A DNA stretch of 64,000 bases from Aequorivita sp. (lineage in GTDB: Bacteria > Bacteroidota > Bacteroidia > Flavobacteriales > Flavobacteriaceae), in the NCBI GenBank assembly GCA_030690315.1, contig JAUYGY010000038.1, forward strand, positions 1-64,000. The letters run 5' to 3'. Positions 9,044 to 17,331 of this stretch are shown one piece after another (position 1 is the stretch's first letter; each line of letters opens with the position of its first letter). The notes beneath the pieces were generated by a model. It was not told the origin of the DNA. It saw only the letters and a list, made by a program, of their open reading frames with translations, and made no database searches. The translations under genes were made by a program, and so were the position numbers.

Positions 9044-9062
9044 CCGCCACGGATTCACGAAT
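9044..9062. repeat. Partial copy of the CCACGAATACACGAA dispersed repeat
   Basis: CGCCACGGATTCACGAATA just after the purB stop is a diverged half copy of the inverted repeat seen at 30716-30803. It sits in an otherwise empty 120-base gap. Confidence 0.4.
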
Positions 9063-9110
9063 ATTTTTTATAAATTTATTTGGGGCAAAATACTCCAATT
9101 AAAAATTAAA

Positions 9111-9142
9111 AAAGGCTTCAACCCTAAGCGGGAGAAGCCTTT
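9111..9142. terminator. Bidirectional terminator between purB and the DUF4252 genes
   Basis: AAAGGCTTC (9111-9119) pairs perfectly with GAAGCCTTT (9134-9142) around a 14-base loop. The A-rich and T-rich flanks allow it to end purB from the left and the sigma-factor operon from the right. Confidence 0.8.
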
Positions 9143-9164
9143 CTCTACTATTAATCAACAAGAT

Positions 9165-9704
9165 TTAATCTTTAAATATTTCTCCGAACCCTTCCAGTTT
9201 TGAGACATCCAAATCGCCGCGTTCAGCAGATTTCATTAATTTCAGCATCTGATCAGGCCGCATGTTTTCGCCCAATAATCTGAACACTGCAAAGCCTCTA
9301 TTGTCGTCGCTTGCAAAAACGATCACCTCATCAATGGCGTCTTCTTCCCCGGAATATTTTAGGGTGGCGTTCCAATTGTCACTTTTTATGCGGGTCAATT
9401 CTTTATACTGATCTTGGTCCAAGATAGCTTTCAATTCGTTCCTTTCTTTTTCAAAATCGGCGGTATCGTTTTCTTTAATTGGATATGCAACAACGTTCAC
9501 TTTTTTGATTGTGCTTAGAATATCCTTTTCCTCTTGGGTGAAATTGCTGTTTCTTCCCTGCAACAAGCTGGCGGCAATATCCATTTTCACGAATTTATCA
9601 TCGTCCTGCTTTTCTACCAAATACTTCTGTAAAGATTTGTCGCTGCAAGAAATCAGAGTCATTGCACCAAGTAATAGGGCCATAAAATATTTTACTAGTA
9701 CCAT
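9165..9704 (-). CDS. DUF4252 lipoprotein (second copy of pair)
   Basis: The 179-residue precursor has a lipoprotein signal ending at LISCSD and a DUF4252-type body. Residues after about 45 alternate short strands and helices, ending with a conserved-looking LDVSKLEGFGEIF. The function of DUF4252 proteins is unknown; they commonly follow ECF sigma/anti-sigma genes in flavobacteria. It is the last gene of the sigma operon, starting 2 bases after the preceding DUF4252 gene, so the two are likely co-translated cell-envelope partners. Confidence 0.8.
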   Translation of the reverse strand: MVLVKYFMALLLGAMTLISCSDKSLQKYLVEKQDDDKFVKMDIAASLLQGRNSNFTQEEKDILSTIKKVNVVAYPIKENDTADFEKERNELKAILDQDQYKELTRIKSDNWNATLKYSGEEDAIDEVIVFASDDNRGFAVFRLLGENMRPDQMLKLMKSAERGDLDVSKLEGFGEIFKD

Positions 9705-9706
9705 GA

Positions 9707-10246
9707 TTACTGCTTTTTCTTTTTGTCGATATTTTTAAGTTCTTCGCTGCCGGGAACTTTTAAATCTTCCGTCAGTTTCGAAATCTGTTTTAGATCAATG
9801 TTTCCGGTAATGCTCATAATTACGGTCATTGGCTTGCCATCCACAATTCCGTCAAGGTGCATCAAAAGTTCACTCACATAGTTTTCACTCTTTCCTTCCT
9901 TGCTGTAAAATTTTATGTTTTTACCATCTTCTTTTACGCGCATCAATTCGCCCAAATTCTTGGTAGAGGAAATATATTTTGCAACAGCATCATCCATTTT
10001 CAGCGCAACCGTTGGGTTATCTGTTGTGAAAATTTTGATATTGTCCAAATCATTAACCATTTTAAGGTATGCTTGTGCTTCGGGATCAGTGGAATTAAGA
10101 TCCATCTTGCTCAATAGTTTGAACATATTTTTTGTCACCACTACAGAGGTCACGTCTTTTTCGTCCTCAAAGGAATCGAAAGCATTCTGGGCCAAGGAAA
10201 CCATCGGTACTATTGCCAGTGCTAGTATAATTGCTATTTTTTTCAT
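9707..10246 (-). CDS. DUF4252 exported protein (first copy of pair)
   Basis: The 179-residue protein starts at the ATG at 10246 with a clean Sec signal peptide (MKKIAIILALAIVPMVSLAQ) rather than at the upstream in-frame ATG at 10327, which would put 27 polar residues before it. The mature part has the DUF4252 pattern (MFKLLSKM, MRVKEDGKNIKFY, MTVIMSITGNIDLKQI). It resembles the downstream lipoprotein in fold, so the pair probably arose by duplication, one copy soluble in the periplasm and the other lipid-anchored. Its role is not known. Confidence 0.8.
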   Translation of the reverse strand: MKKIAIILALAIVPMVSLAQNAFDSFEDEKDVTSVVVTKNMFKLLSKMDLNSTDPEAQAYLKMVNDLDNIKIFTTDNPTVALKMDDAVAKYISSTKNLGELMRVKEDGKNIKFYSKEGKSENYVSELLMHLDGIVDGKPMTVIMSITGNIDLKQISKLTEDLKVPGSEELKNIDKKKKQ

Positions 10247-10295
10247 TGTTTTATAGTTTATTGTTTGTTGTTTAAATTTGTTGTTTGCTGAAAAA

Positions 10296-10733
10296 TTATT
10301 CAAATATTTTGTCTTTTGTAATCTCAAATTGTTCCACTAAGGTTAGTTGACCCGCCCCTTTGTTTAGATTTTCCGAAAGCAACATCATCGCGTTTTTACT
10401 TTCTTCAAAAGCGGCCAAAGCTTCTTTTTCTTCTTGGGTGTATTGCGGTTGTGAAAAGTAAAAACTTCCAACCCCAAAGGCAACCACAAGCATTGCCGCA
10501 ACCGAATACCACCAAGTTTTAATTGTTTTCGGTTTGCTTTCCGGCATTTCAAAGTCTCTGCTGGAACGCTCTTCGCGGGCAACCTGCAATCCTTTAAAAA
10601 TTGGAATGTATTGTTCTAAATGCCCCGCAACATTGTTATTGTTGAAATAATCCCGCAACAATTTTTCTTCTGCAAGGGTGGTAGAGCCATCAAAATAGGC
10701 CTCCAATAATTTTTCTATTTTAACTGATTCCAT
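10296..10733 (-). CDS. Putative membrane anti-sigma factor
   Basis: The 145-residue protein has a cytoplasmic N-terminal part with LLEAYFDGSTTLAEEKLLRDYF, a pattern seen in short flavobacterial anti-sigma proteins, then one membrane helix (about residues 74-92) and a periplasmic tail. It overlaps the upstream sigma gene by 14 bases. Gene order sigma, one-helix protein, envelope proteins strongly suggests it holds the ECF factor inactive until an envelope signal arrives. No zinc-binding HxxxCxxC motif is visible, so it is not of the ZAS type. Confidence 0.7.
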   Translation of the reverse strand: MESVKIEKLLEAYFDGSTTLAEEKLLRDYFNNNNVAGHLEQYIPIFKGLQVAREERSSRDFEMPESKPKTIKTWWYSVAAMLVVAFGVGSFYFSQPQYTQEEKEALAAFEESKNAMMLLSENLNKGAGQLTLVEQFEITKDKIFE

Positions 10734-11226
10734 AATTATATTTTTTTATCATTTCGTCCCTAACTGTTTTACGTGCGCGGGAAAGTGCTACTCTAATTGC
10801 GGTTTCGGTGCTGTCCAGCATTTTCGCTATTTCAGAAAACTCAAATTCTTCAACATCCCGCAGTTGAAGTACTATTTTCTGTTGTTCGGGCAAGGTTTCC
10901 ATTATTCTGAAAACCATTTCAACACCATCATTGGCTTCAATATTATTCTCAATATTTTCTGAAGTTTGGTAATTGCTGTGCACAATTTTCAAATTTGAAG
11001 CTTGTTTAGATTTCAATCGGTCCAAACAATAATTTTTGGTCATTGTTATTGCAAACGCTTCGGGGTTTTTATAGTTTTCAATTTGCTGCTTTCCCTTCCA
11101 AAGTTTCAAAAACACTTCCTGTACCGCATCTTCAGCCTCATCGGTAGAGACCAAAATTCTTTTGGCCAAACGGTATAGCTTATCCTTTAAAGGCATCACT
11201 ATAGTTGTAAATTCATTTTTATCCAT
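10720..11226 (-). CDS. ECF-type RNA polymerase sigma factor
   Basis: The 168-residue protein has only sigma regions 2 and 4: region 2 includes AEDAVQEVFLKLW and the -10 recognition stretch NPEAFAITMTKNYCLDRLK, and region 4 has LPEQQKIVLQLRDVEEFEFSEIAKMLDSTETAIRVALSRARK. This is a group 4 (ECF) sigma factor. It heads an operon with the overlapping anti-sigma gene and two DUF4252 genes, which are probable regulon members and sensors. Autoregulation is likely but no ECF promoter could be assigned by eye. Confidence 0.92.
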   Translation of the reverse strand: MDKNEFTTIVMPLKDKLYRLAKRILVSTDEAEDAVQEVFLKLWKGKQQIENYKNPEAFAITMTKNYCLDRLKSKQASNLKIVHSNYQTSENIENNIEANDGVEMVFRIMETLPEQQKIVLQLRDVEEFEFSEIAKMLDSTETAIRVALSRARKTVRDEMIKKYNYGIS

Positions 11227-11313
11227 TTGGTTTTGGTTGTGTTTTTTTGGCCTTCTTATTTAATGACGAATAGGGCGCATTTTTGTTACAATGAAATTGT
11301 TACTGTGGGTTCA

Positions 11314-11357
11314 CTACGAATACAGGCATGTTTTGATTGCAATTCATGTATTCGTAG
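11314..11357. repeat. 11-bp inverted repeat in sigma/peptidase divergent region
   Basis: CTACGAATACA (11314-11324) pairs perfectly with TGTATTCGTAG (11347-11357), separated by 22 bases. It belongs to the ACGAATACA repeat family also seen near 9050 and 30720. It lies between the divergent ECF sigma and S41 peptidase genes and has no T tract, so it is more likely a dispersed repeat or operator than a terminator. Confidence 0.6.
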
Positions 11358-11435
11358 AAAAATACATTTTAAAGGTATTGATTGTTCCCAAAGATGAAAA
11401 GTATCGGATTAATTTCGACTAAAAAAACATATTTT

Positions 11436-11443
11436 TACATTTG
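11436..11443 (+). promoter_or_regulatory. Bacteroidota-type -7 box of the S41 peptidase gene
   Basis: TACATTTG fits TANNTTTG and lies 52 bases before the ATG, giving a leader of about 45 bases. Confidence 0.5.
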
Positions 11444-11495
11444 CAATATAATCCCTAATTTATCTGTTTTACATTTTACTTAAATAAACCTTCTT

Positions 11496-12899
11496 ATGAA
11501 AAGAAAAATTTTCATCCCCTTTTTGATTGTTTCTGTCCTTTTTGTTTCGTGTTTTGAAGATGCGGACGATAATCTTCAACCCGCAGCTACTATCGATATC
11601 CAGAACTTTATTTACCGAGGACTGAATTATTTTTACCTCTATAAAGCAGATACACCAGAGCTTGCCAACGATGCATTTGCAGGGCAGGAAGAGCTGAATG
11701 GTTTTTTAAATAATTATGAAACTCCCGAAACATTGTTTGATTATCTAACATCACCTCAGGATCGTTTCAGCGGTCTATACAGCGATTATACATTAATTGA
11801 AAATGCCCTGAACGGAATAACCCTCAGTAACGGAATGGAGTTCGGTTTGGTGCCTTATTCTCAAACCAGTAATGATGTCTTTGGGTACGTTCGTTATGTT
11901 TTGCCAAATACCGACGCACAAATGCAGGGGATAAAACGCGGCGATCTTTTTACAACAATTGATGGGCAGCAGATTACAAGAGCAAATTATGAAGAATTAA
12001 TATCCCAGAACACTTACACCATTGGTCTTGCCACTTATGATGGAACAGATTTTACTTCCACTGGCGTAACTGCAACCCTAAACAAAACCCAATACAACGA
12101 AAACCCAGTTTACAGAGCGCAGACCCTTGACATTAATGGAGAGAAAATTGGTTATTTAATGTACAACGGCTTTATCCGGGATTATGATACTGAATTGAAT
12201 AACGCATTTTCACAATTTAAAGCAGATGGAGTAACCAGTCTTGTTTTGGATCTTAGATATAATGGCGGTGGTTCAGTAGAAACTGCTACAGATCTTGCCA
12301 GTATGATTACCGGTCAGTTTAATGGCCAGATTTTTTACAAGGAATTCTGGAATGAAGATAGACAGCCCGAATATGGAGAAAACGGTGTTTTTGATAATTC
12401 CATCAGTAACGGCAATGCTATAAATAGTCTTAATCTTTCTCAAGTTTACATTCTTACTACACGAAGATCCGCTTCCGCCAGCGAATTGGTTCTAAACGGT
12501 CTAAAACCTTATATAGATGCGGTACAGGTTGGTGATACAACTACTGGAAAGTTTCAGGCTTCCTTCTTGCTTTATGATGCTCCGGCACCGCAATTCAACA
12601 GAAATGAGGCGAATCCAAATCACACTTATGTCATGCTTCCTTTGGTTTTCAAAACCTCAAATGCAGCTGGAAATACAGATTATAATGACGGCTTGTTTCC
12701 GCAGATTCCTATGCAGGAAGATTATTTCAACCTTGGGCAACTGGGCGATCCCAACGAACCGTTTTTGGCAGCCGCTTTAAATGAAATATTGCCAAGGCCG
12801 TTACCAGTTCGACGTGACTTTAGACCTTTAAAGGAAATTTCCAACAGCAAGGCCAATTCACCAATCTATCAAATTATGGTTGGCGAAATGAAGAAATAA
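11496..12899 (+). CDS. S41-family C-terminal-processing-like peptidase lipoprotein
   Basis: The 467-residue lipoprotein precursor (signal ending at LFVSCFED) has a PDZ-like segment near residues 115-190 (YVLPNTDAQMQGIKRGDLFT) and an S41 catalytic domain: LVLDLRYNGGGS, RRSASASELV with the likely nucleophile Ser about residue 325, and GDTTTGK carrying the general-base lysine about 25 residues later. It probably cleaves unstructured C-termini of envelope proteins at the cell surface or periplasm. It is monocistronic, has its own -7 box and a strong terminator, and diverges from the sigma operon. Confidence 0.9.
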   Translation: MKRKIFIPFLIVSVLFVSCFEDADDNLQPAATIDIQNFIYRGLNYFYLYKADTPELANDAFAGQEELNGFLNNYETPETLFDYLTSPQDRFSGLYSDYTLIENALNGITLSNGMEFGLVPYSQTSNDVFGYVRYVLPNTDAQMQGIKRGDLFTTIDGQQITRANYEELISQNTYTIGLATYDGTDFTSTGVTATLNKTQYNENPVYRAQTLDINGEKIGYLMYNGFIRDYDTELNNAFSQFKADGVTSLVLDLRYNGGGSVETATDLASMITGQFNGQIFYKEFWNEDRQPEYGENGVFDNSISNGNAINSLNLSQVYILTTRRSASASELVLNGLKPYIDAVQVGDTTTGKFQASFLLYDAPAPQFNRNEANPNHTYVMLPLVFKTSNAAGNTDYNDGLFPQIPMQEDYFNLGQLGDPNEPFLAAALNEILPRPLPVRRDFRPLKEISNSKANSPIYQIMVGEMKK

Positions 12900-12900
12900 A

Positions 12901-12938
12901 AAAAAGGCTGGCAATACAGAAGTATAGCCAGCCTTTTT
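12901..12938. terminator. Bidirectional terminator
   Basis: AAAAAGGCTGGC (12901-12912) pairs with GCCAGCCTTTTT (12927-12938). It ends the S41 peptidase gene and, on the other strand, the BtuG-like gene that converges on it. Confidence 0.92.
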
Positions 12939-12950
12939 ATATATTTTTTA

Positions 12951-14009
12951 TTAATCGTTAAAATATATTCCCCCAGGAATAAGCCCTACGGTTACGTTTT
13001 GTATTTCTTGATTAGTTGTCAAATCATAAACCAATAGCCTGCCATCACTCGCAAAATCACCCGCATCTGTGGCGTAGAGTTTTCCTTCCTTAGCTTCCAA
13101 AGCGTAGAAAAATCCATCAATTATTCCAGCTCCAGGTAAGGTGTTTGACGCCATTGCCAATTTATAAATTTTACCATTTAAACCGTAAAAAAGGTTGCCT
13201 CCATCTTCGGTCATTCCGCTAGGGTGTTCGGTAGCGCCAAAAGTTAAGGTTTCAATTATCTGATTGTTGGCAAGATCTATTTTCACTAAAGAACCTGCAG
13301 TTTCATTTCCTGTATAGTCTGGATTTCCGCTGCACAATACGTATAAAATTCCATTTTCTTCAACCATCGCATTGGGAACATCTCCCACAGTAATTGTGGT
13401 TAGTAAATTATTTCCTGAAATAACCGAGATTAAATTATTCTGGCCATAGCCACCTTGGTGGGCAACATACAATTTGTCATTTTCAAAAACCATTCTTTCG
13501 GGACCAAATGATACAGGAATGCTTGAAACCACTGTATTTGTAATCAAATCCAAAACAGCTACAAAATCATCAGTATTATCAGAAGGATCGCCCCAATTTG
13601 AAATATAACCTCGCGAAGCATCATTTGAAACAAAATACCGCGGATTATTTATTCCCGCACTAATGGAAGAAATGCTCTCAAAAGTAAACCGATTTGCAAC
13701 CATTATTCTGTTTGAATTGTTTGCAACTATATATGCGTTTTCTGAACTAAAACCCATTGACTGCACTATATTTCCTATATCTGACCCATTTACGGTTTTA
13801 TAAATATCATGAAATACTGTGGTAAAATCCTCAGAAATAAAGGAAATCGTACCCGAACCATTTCCAAAAGGGCCTTCATTGGTTACTAAAATACCTTTTT
13901 CATAGGCCGCAGTTGGTATCGGGTCATTTTGCGGATCGTCATCATTGCTACAGGATATAAATAGAGAAGTTGCAAAAGTTAAGAACAATAGTTTTTTCAT
14001 CGTTTTCAT
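12951..14009 (-). CDS. BtuG-like surface beta-propeller lipoprotein
   Basis: The 352-residue precursor has a lipoprotein signal ending at FISCSNDDD and then YncE/DUF5074-type propeller blades with repeated strand patterns (KGILVTNEGPFGNGSGTIS, DKLYVAHQGG, GKLYATDAGDF, VTVGLIPGGIY). It lies 4 bases after a TonB-dependent receptor that is itself behind a cobalamin riboswitch. In gut Bacteroidetes the propeller lipoprotein BtuG captures vitamin B12 for BtuB at the cell surface, and position and fold fit that role here; cobalamin binding by this protein is inference. A second in-frame ATG at 14000 could be the true start. Confidence 0.8.
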   Translation of the reverse strand: MKTMKKLLFLTFATSLFISCSNDDDPQNDPIPTAAYEKGILVTNEGPFGNGSGTISFISEDFTTVFHDIYKTVNGSDIGNIVQSMGFSSENAYIVANNSNRIMVANRFTFESISSISAGINNPRYFVSNDASRGYISNWGDPSDNTDDFVAVLDLITNTVVSSIPVSFGPERMVFENDKLYVAHQGGYGQNNLISVISGNNLLTTITVGDVPNAMVEENGILYVLCSGNPDYTGNETAGSLVKIDLANNQIIETLTFGATEHPSGMTEDGGNLFYGLNGKIYKLAMASNTLPGAGIIDGFFYALEAKEGKLYATDAGDFASDGRLLVYDLTTNQEIQNVTVGLIPGGIYFND

Positions 14010-14013
14010 GTAT

Positions 14014-15846
14014 TTAAATATTAAATTTTAAGAATAATTGAATGTTTCTGGAGGGCATTGGTCTGTATGCAACGTTTTCATAATAAACATTAAAAACGTT
14101 TTTAAACCGTCCGCCGAAAGTTATTTCTGGGGGTGAAGAAAAAGTATATTCGGCACCCAAATTAAAAATTTTATAAGCTTCCACAGCGGCGGAATTATCG
14201 GTAGTAGTATATGCTTCACCATTATACAATCCCTGAAAATATACCAATAAAGTTTTAAAATTATACTGAAGCGTTCCCGTGGCTTTGTGAAAAGGAACAT
14301 AAATAAGTTGCTTTTCTTTTTCCAAATCTTCCGCTTTGGTGTATGAATAATTTGCGGTGAAACCAAGCGTGTGCTGTTTTAAGAGCTTTACTGAATAGCC
14401 CATATTCAATTCCGCCCCGTAATTTCTTGCTTCATTAATGTTTACAGGTTCCCAAATTATACCGTTTTCGGGAACCCATTTTATTAAATCTTCCGAAGAA
14501 ATATAATATGCGGCTACATCGACATTCAATTTTCCGAATGAAAATTCCTGCCCAAGTTCCAATTGATACGATGTTTCTGGGTGCAAATTCACATTTCCTC
14601 CCGCATACCAATACAAGTCGTTAAAAGTGGGAACACGATAGTTTTTTGAGCCATTCAAACGGAGTGCATAATTTTTTGAAACCTTCCATTTCGCATCCGC
14701 GGAAAAAAGAAAGGGATTGTCAAAATCGTTAAAAAATTCCTTTCGAATATTTAAACCATAATTGAAATCATCAGATATTTTATGATTTATCAATAAAACG
14801 GTGGCCAACGTTTTTCTGGAATTTTCCCCAACATTATCACCTTCGGCATTTATATAATTGTATTCAACTTTGCCATTTATCCGAAGTTTTTTCTGAAGTA
14901 AAACTTCAGATTGTAACGCCCCTATAAACGTATTCGCGTTACCATCATCATAGCTCGGTTTTTCAGTATCGGGAAAATATCGGTACTGTTCAAAAAGATG
15001 GGCCACACTAGCCTTTGTATTAAAAATCCCTGTTCTTTGTTGCAACAGCCAAAGGTTTCTTGTTGAAATATCCTTATAACCGTCTTTCCCAATAGTGTTT
15101 AAACTGCCGGAAAAATTGCGGTCGTTGTAAATGTATTCCGAATTCCAAGTAGCCACTCCCCGCTTCAATTTGCGCGCCTCATTAACGGTTGCCGCAAAAC
15201 GCAAAAACTGTCCGTGAGTGTTTGTCATATTCTTCCCCACAAATTCAAAATCATTTTCAGAACTAATAAAATCCACGCCCACATTTAAATAGTGGTCTCC
15301 CCAAGTTTGCGTTGTGTTAGCATTTGCGCCAACTGTTGAAAAACTGCCGCTGTGCAGACCAACTTTTGTATTATTTATTTTTTTGAAAGAATACGTATTG
15401 TTTAAATGAATACTTCCGCCCACGGCGCCACTGCCATATTGCACGCCGCCACCGCCGCTCCTGATGGCAATTTCGTCGTAATTTAAAGGTGAAATTGTAT
15501 TGAAATCCGTTTGTCCTGTAAAAATAGAATTGATGTTTATTCCGTTCCAAATTACGGCCGTTTGTGCTGCATTGGTTCCTCGAAAGCTAGGTGATGAAAC
15601 CATTCCAAATCCATTTTCCTTAAAATATATGGACGAATTATAGCGAAGTGTTTCCGTTAGTGAAGTTGCATTTCTTTCAACAATGGAATCATTAAGTTTT
15701 TCAAGTTTGAAGCCTTTTGAAAAATGAACGAGTTTTGAATCCGTCATCATCACTTCAGGCAAATGCTGAATACTATCCAACTGTGCATAGGCCGAAACCG
15801 TGCAAAGGAAAAATGCCAAAATAATATGGAAACCGTTTTGTTTCAT
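14014..15846 (-). CDS. btuB: TonB-dependent vitamin B12 receptor BtuB
   Basis: The 610-residue outer-membrane protein has a Sec signal (ending SAYAQ), a plug domain (LTETLRYNSSIYFKENG, SFRGTNAAQTAVIWNGI) and a beta-barrel ending in aromatic-rich strands up to the C-terminal FLKFNI. The N-terminal plug matches TonB-dependent cobalamin receptors. The 5' region carries a cobalamin riboswitch in the same orientation, which is the strongest evidence for the substrate. The BtuG-like lipoprotein follows in the same transcript. Import continues through the divergently encoded binding protein and ABC transporter. Confidence 0.9.
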   Translation of the reverse strand: MKQNGFHIILAFFLCTVSAYAQLDSIQHLPEVMMTDSKLVHFSKGFKLEKLNDSIVERNATSLTETLRYNSSIYFKENGFGMVSSPSFRGTNAAQTAVIWNGININSIFTGQTDFNTISPLNYDEIAIRSGGGGVQYGSGAVGGSIHLNNTYSFKKINNTKVGLHSGSFSTVGANANTTQTWGDHYLNVGVDFISSENDFEFVGKNMTNTHGQFLRFAATVNEARKLKRGVATWNSEYIYNDRNFSGSLNTIGKDGYKDISTRNLWLLQQRTGIFNTKASVAHLFEQYRYFPDTEKPSYDDGNANTFIGALQSEVLLQKKLRINGKVEYNYINAEGDNVGENSRKTLATVLLINHKISDDFNYGLNIRKEFFNDFDNPFLFSADAKWKVSKNYALRLNGSKNYRVPTFNDLYWYAGGNVNLHPETSYQLELGQEFSFGKLNVDVAAYYISSEDLIKWVPENGIIWEPVNINEARNYGAELNMGYSVKLLKQHTLGFTANYSYTKAEDLEKEKQLIYVPFHKATGTLQYNFKTLLVYFQGLYNGEAYTTTDNSAAVEAYKIFNLGAEYTFSSPPEITFGGRFKNVFNVYYENVAYRPMPSRNIQLFLKFNI

Positions 15847-15889
15847 AATTCAACCTTTATCCCGAAAGTTTGATGATTTTATGTTATGA

Positions 15890-16120
15890 ATCTGGCAGGT
15901 CTCCTGGCTTGTCTTTTGTGCCACCTTCCCATCAACCTAGGGCTGACAGTGGTTTTTGAAGAATGCACGCCCAAAAATATTTCGGGACGACTTACAGTTG
16001 CGGGAACAGCATAGGATTAACGATTTTTGATTGCCGATTTTTGATTTTCGAATGATCGGATTCAATATCGTTCACCTATTTCCCTTTTAAAAGCTTTTTC
16101 CTATTTGGAAAATAGCTTAC
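15890..16120 (-). promoter_or_regulatory. Cobalamin riboswitch
   Basis: On the minus strand the leader of btuB shows the conserved series AAAAGGGAAATAGGTG, GCTGTTCCCGCAACTGTAA, GCCCTAGG, GATGGGAAGG and finally the B12 box AGCCAGGAGACCTGCC (15909-15894). These are the hallmark blocks of the adenosylcobalamin aptamer; binding would shut down btuB and the BtuG-like gene. The 3' end of the aptamer lies about 45 bases before the btuB ATG. A 36-base A/T-rich stretch (16015-16050), nearly identical to one at 33648-33683, is inserted in the variable region between the first and second conserved blocks. Boundaries are approximate. Confidence 0.95.
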
Positions 16121-16185
16121 CAAAATTCATTGCAAAAATAGACTTTAAAAATTAGTATGCCCAAACAAAACCATTATTTTTGAAG

Positions 16186-17331
16186 ATGCAAAAAATTGTT
16201 TTCCTATTCACTTTTCTCTGTGTTTTCACCTCTTGCAAAAACAAGGAACTTCATAATAATATCGAAGAAATTGGTAGTATTAATAGAGATTCCGTAGAAA
16301 TAAAATATGCAAAAGGTTTTGAAATCCACATATTTGAAGGCTACAAAACAATCACTTTAAAAAACCCGTGGCCAGGAACCGACAAGACTTTTAAGTATGC
16401 TTTAGTTGAAAAAAATGGCTCACTACCAAACCCCGAAAGTTTTGATGCGGTAGTTGAAGTGCCTCTGAAACGCATAGTTGTGACCTCCACAACCCATATT
16501 CCTTCCTTAGAAATGTTGGGTGAAGATGAAACCTTGGTAGGATTTCCAAGTCTGGATTACATTTCTTCGGAAAAAACGCGACAAAGAATTGCAGAAGGAG
16601 AAATTACAGAACTCGGAAAAAACGAAGACATAAACACTGAAATCCTAATTGATTTAGCACCCAGCGCAGTAATCGGATTTGCGATTGATGGAAATAACTC
16701 AACCTTTGCGACCCTTCAAAAAACAGGAATTCCAGTACTTTATAATTCAGATTGGACGGAAACTTCCCCTTTGGGAAAAGCTGAATGGATAAAATTTTTC
16801 GGGGTACTTTTCAATAAAGAAAAGGAAGCAGACAGTATTTTCAACAGCATTGAAACAGAATATCTTGCCGCTAAAAATAAAGCATCCCAAACACAAAAAA
16901 GACCCACGGTAATTAGCGGGGCAATGTATAAAGACGTTTGGTATATGCCACAGGGCGACAGTTGGGGGGCGCAGTTTATTGCAGACGCAAACGGGGATTA
17001 TCTGTGGAAAGATTCAAAAGGCACTGGCAGCCTATCATTAAGTTTGGAATCAGTGCTCGAGAAAGGCAACCACGCCGAAATTTGGATTGGACCAGGACAA
17101 TTCACCACTTTGGATGAAATGAAAAATGCAAACAACGTTTACAAGCAAATTGCGGCATTTAAAACTGGCGATGTATATTCCTATAGTTTGAAAAAAGGCA
17201 AAACTGGAGGCGTTATTTATTTTGAATTGGCACCCAATAGACCCGATTTGGTTTTAAAGGATCTCATTAAAATACTTCACCCCGAATTGTTGCCAACGCA
17301 CGAACTTTATTTTTTTAATAAGCTGAAATAA
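16186..17331 (+). CDS. btuF: ABC transporter substrate-binding lipoprotein, BtuF-like
   Basis: The 381-residue precursor has a lipoprotein signal (FTSCKNK) and a class III (BtuF/FecB/TroA) periplasmic-binding fold with the entry pattern KRIVVTSTTHIPSLEMLG and long linking helix. It overlaps the permease gene by one base and is the first gene of an SBP-permease-ATPase operon. Because it diverges from the riboswitch-controlled btuB, cobalamin is the likely ligand; an iron-siderophore cannot be excluded by sequence alone. The ATG at 16186 is preferred to a TTG two codons upstream. The riboswitch acts on the other strand and does not control this operon. Confidence 0.82.
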   Translation: MQKIVFLFTFLCVFTSCKNKELHNNIEEIGSINRDSVEIKYAKGFEIHIFEGYKTITLKNPWPGTDKTFKYALVEKNGSLPNPESFDAVVEVPLKRIVVTSTTHIPSLEMLGEDETLVGFPSLDYISSEKTRQRIAEGEITELGKNEDINTEILIDLAPSAVIGFAIDGNNSTFATLQKTGIPVLYNSDWTETSPLGKAEWIKFFGVLFNKEKEADSIFNSIETEYLAAKNKASQTQKRPTVISGAMYKDVWYMPQGDSWGAQFIADANGDYLWKDSKGTGSLSLSLESVLEKGNHAEIWIGPGQFTTLDEMKNANNVYKQIAAFKTGDVYSYSLKKGKTGGVIYFELAPNRPDLVLKDLIKILHPELLPTHELYFFNKLK

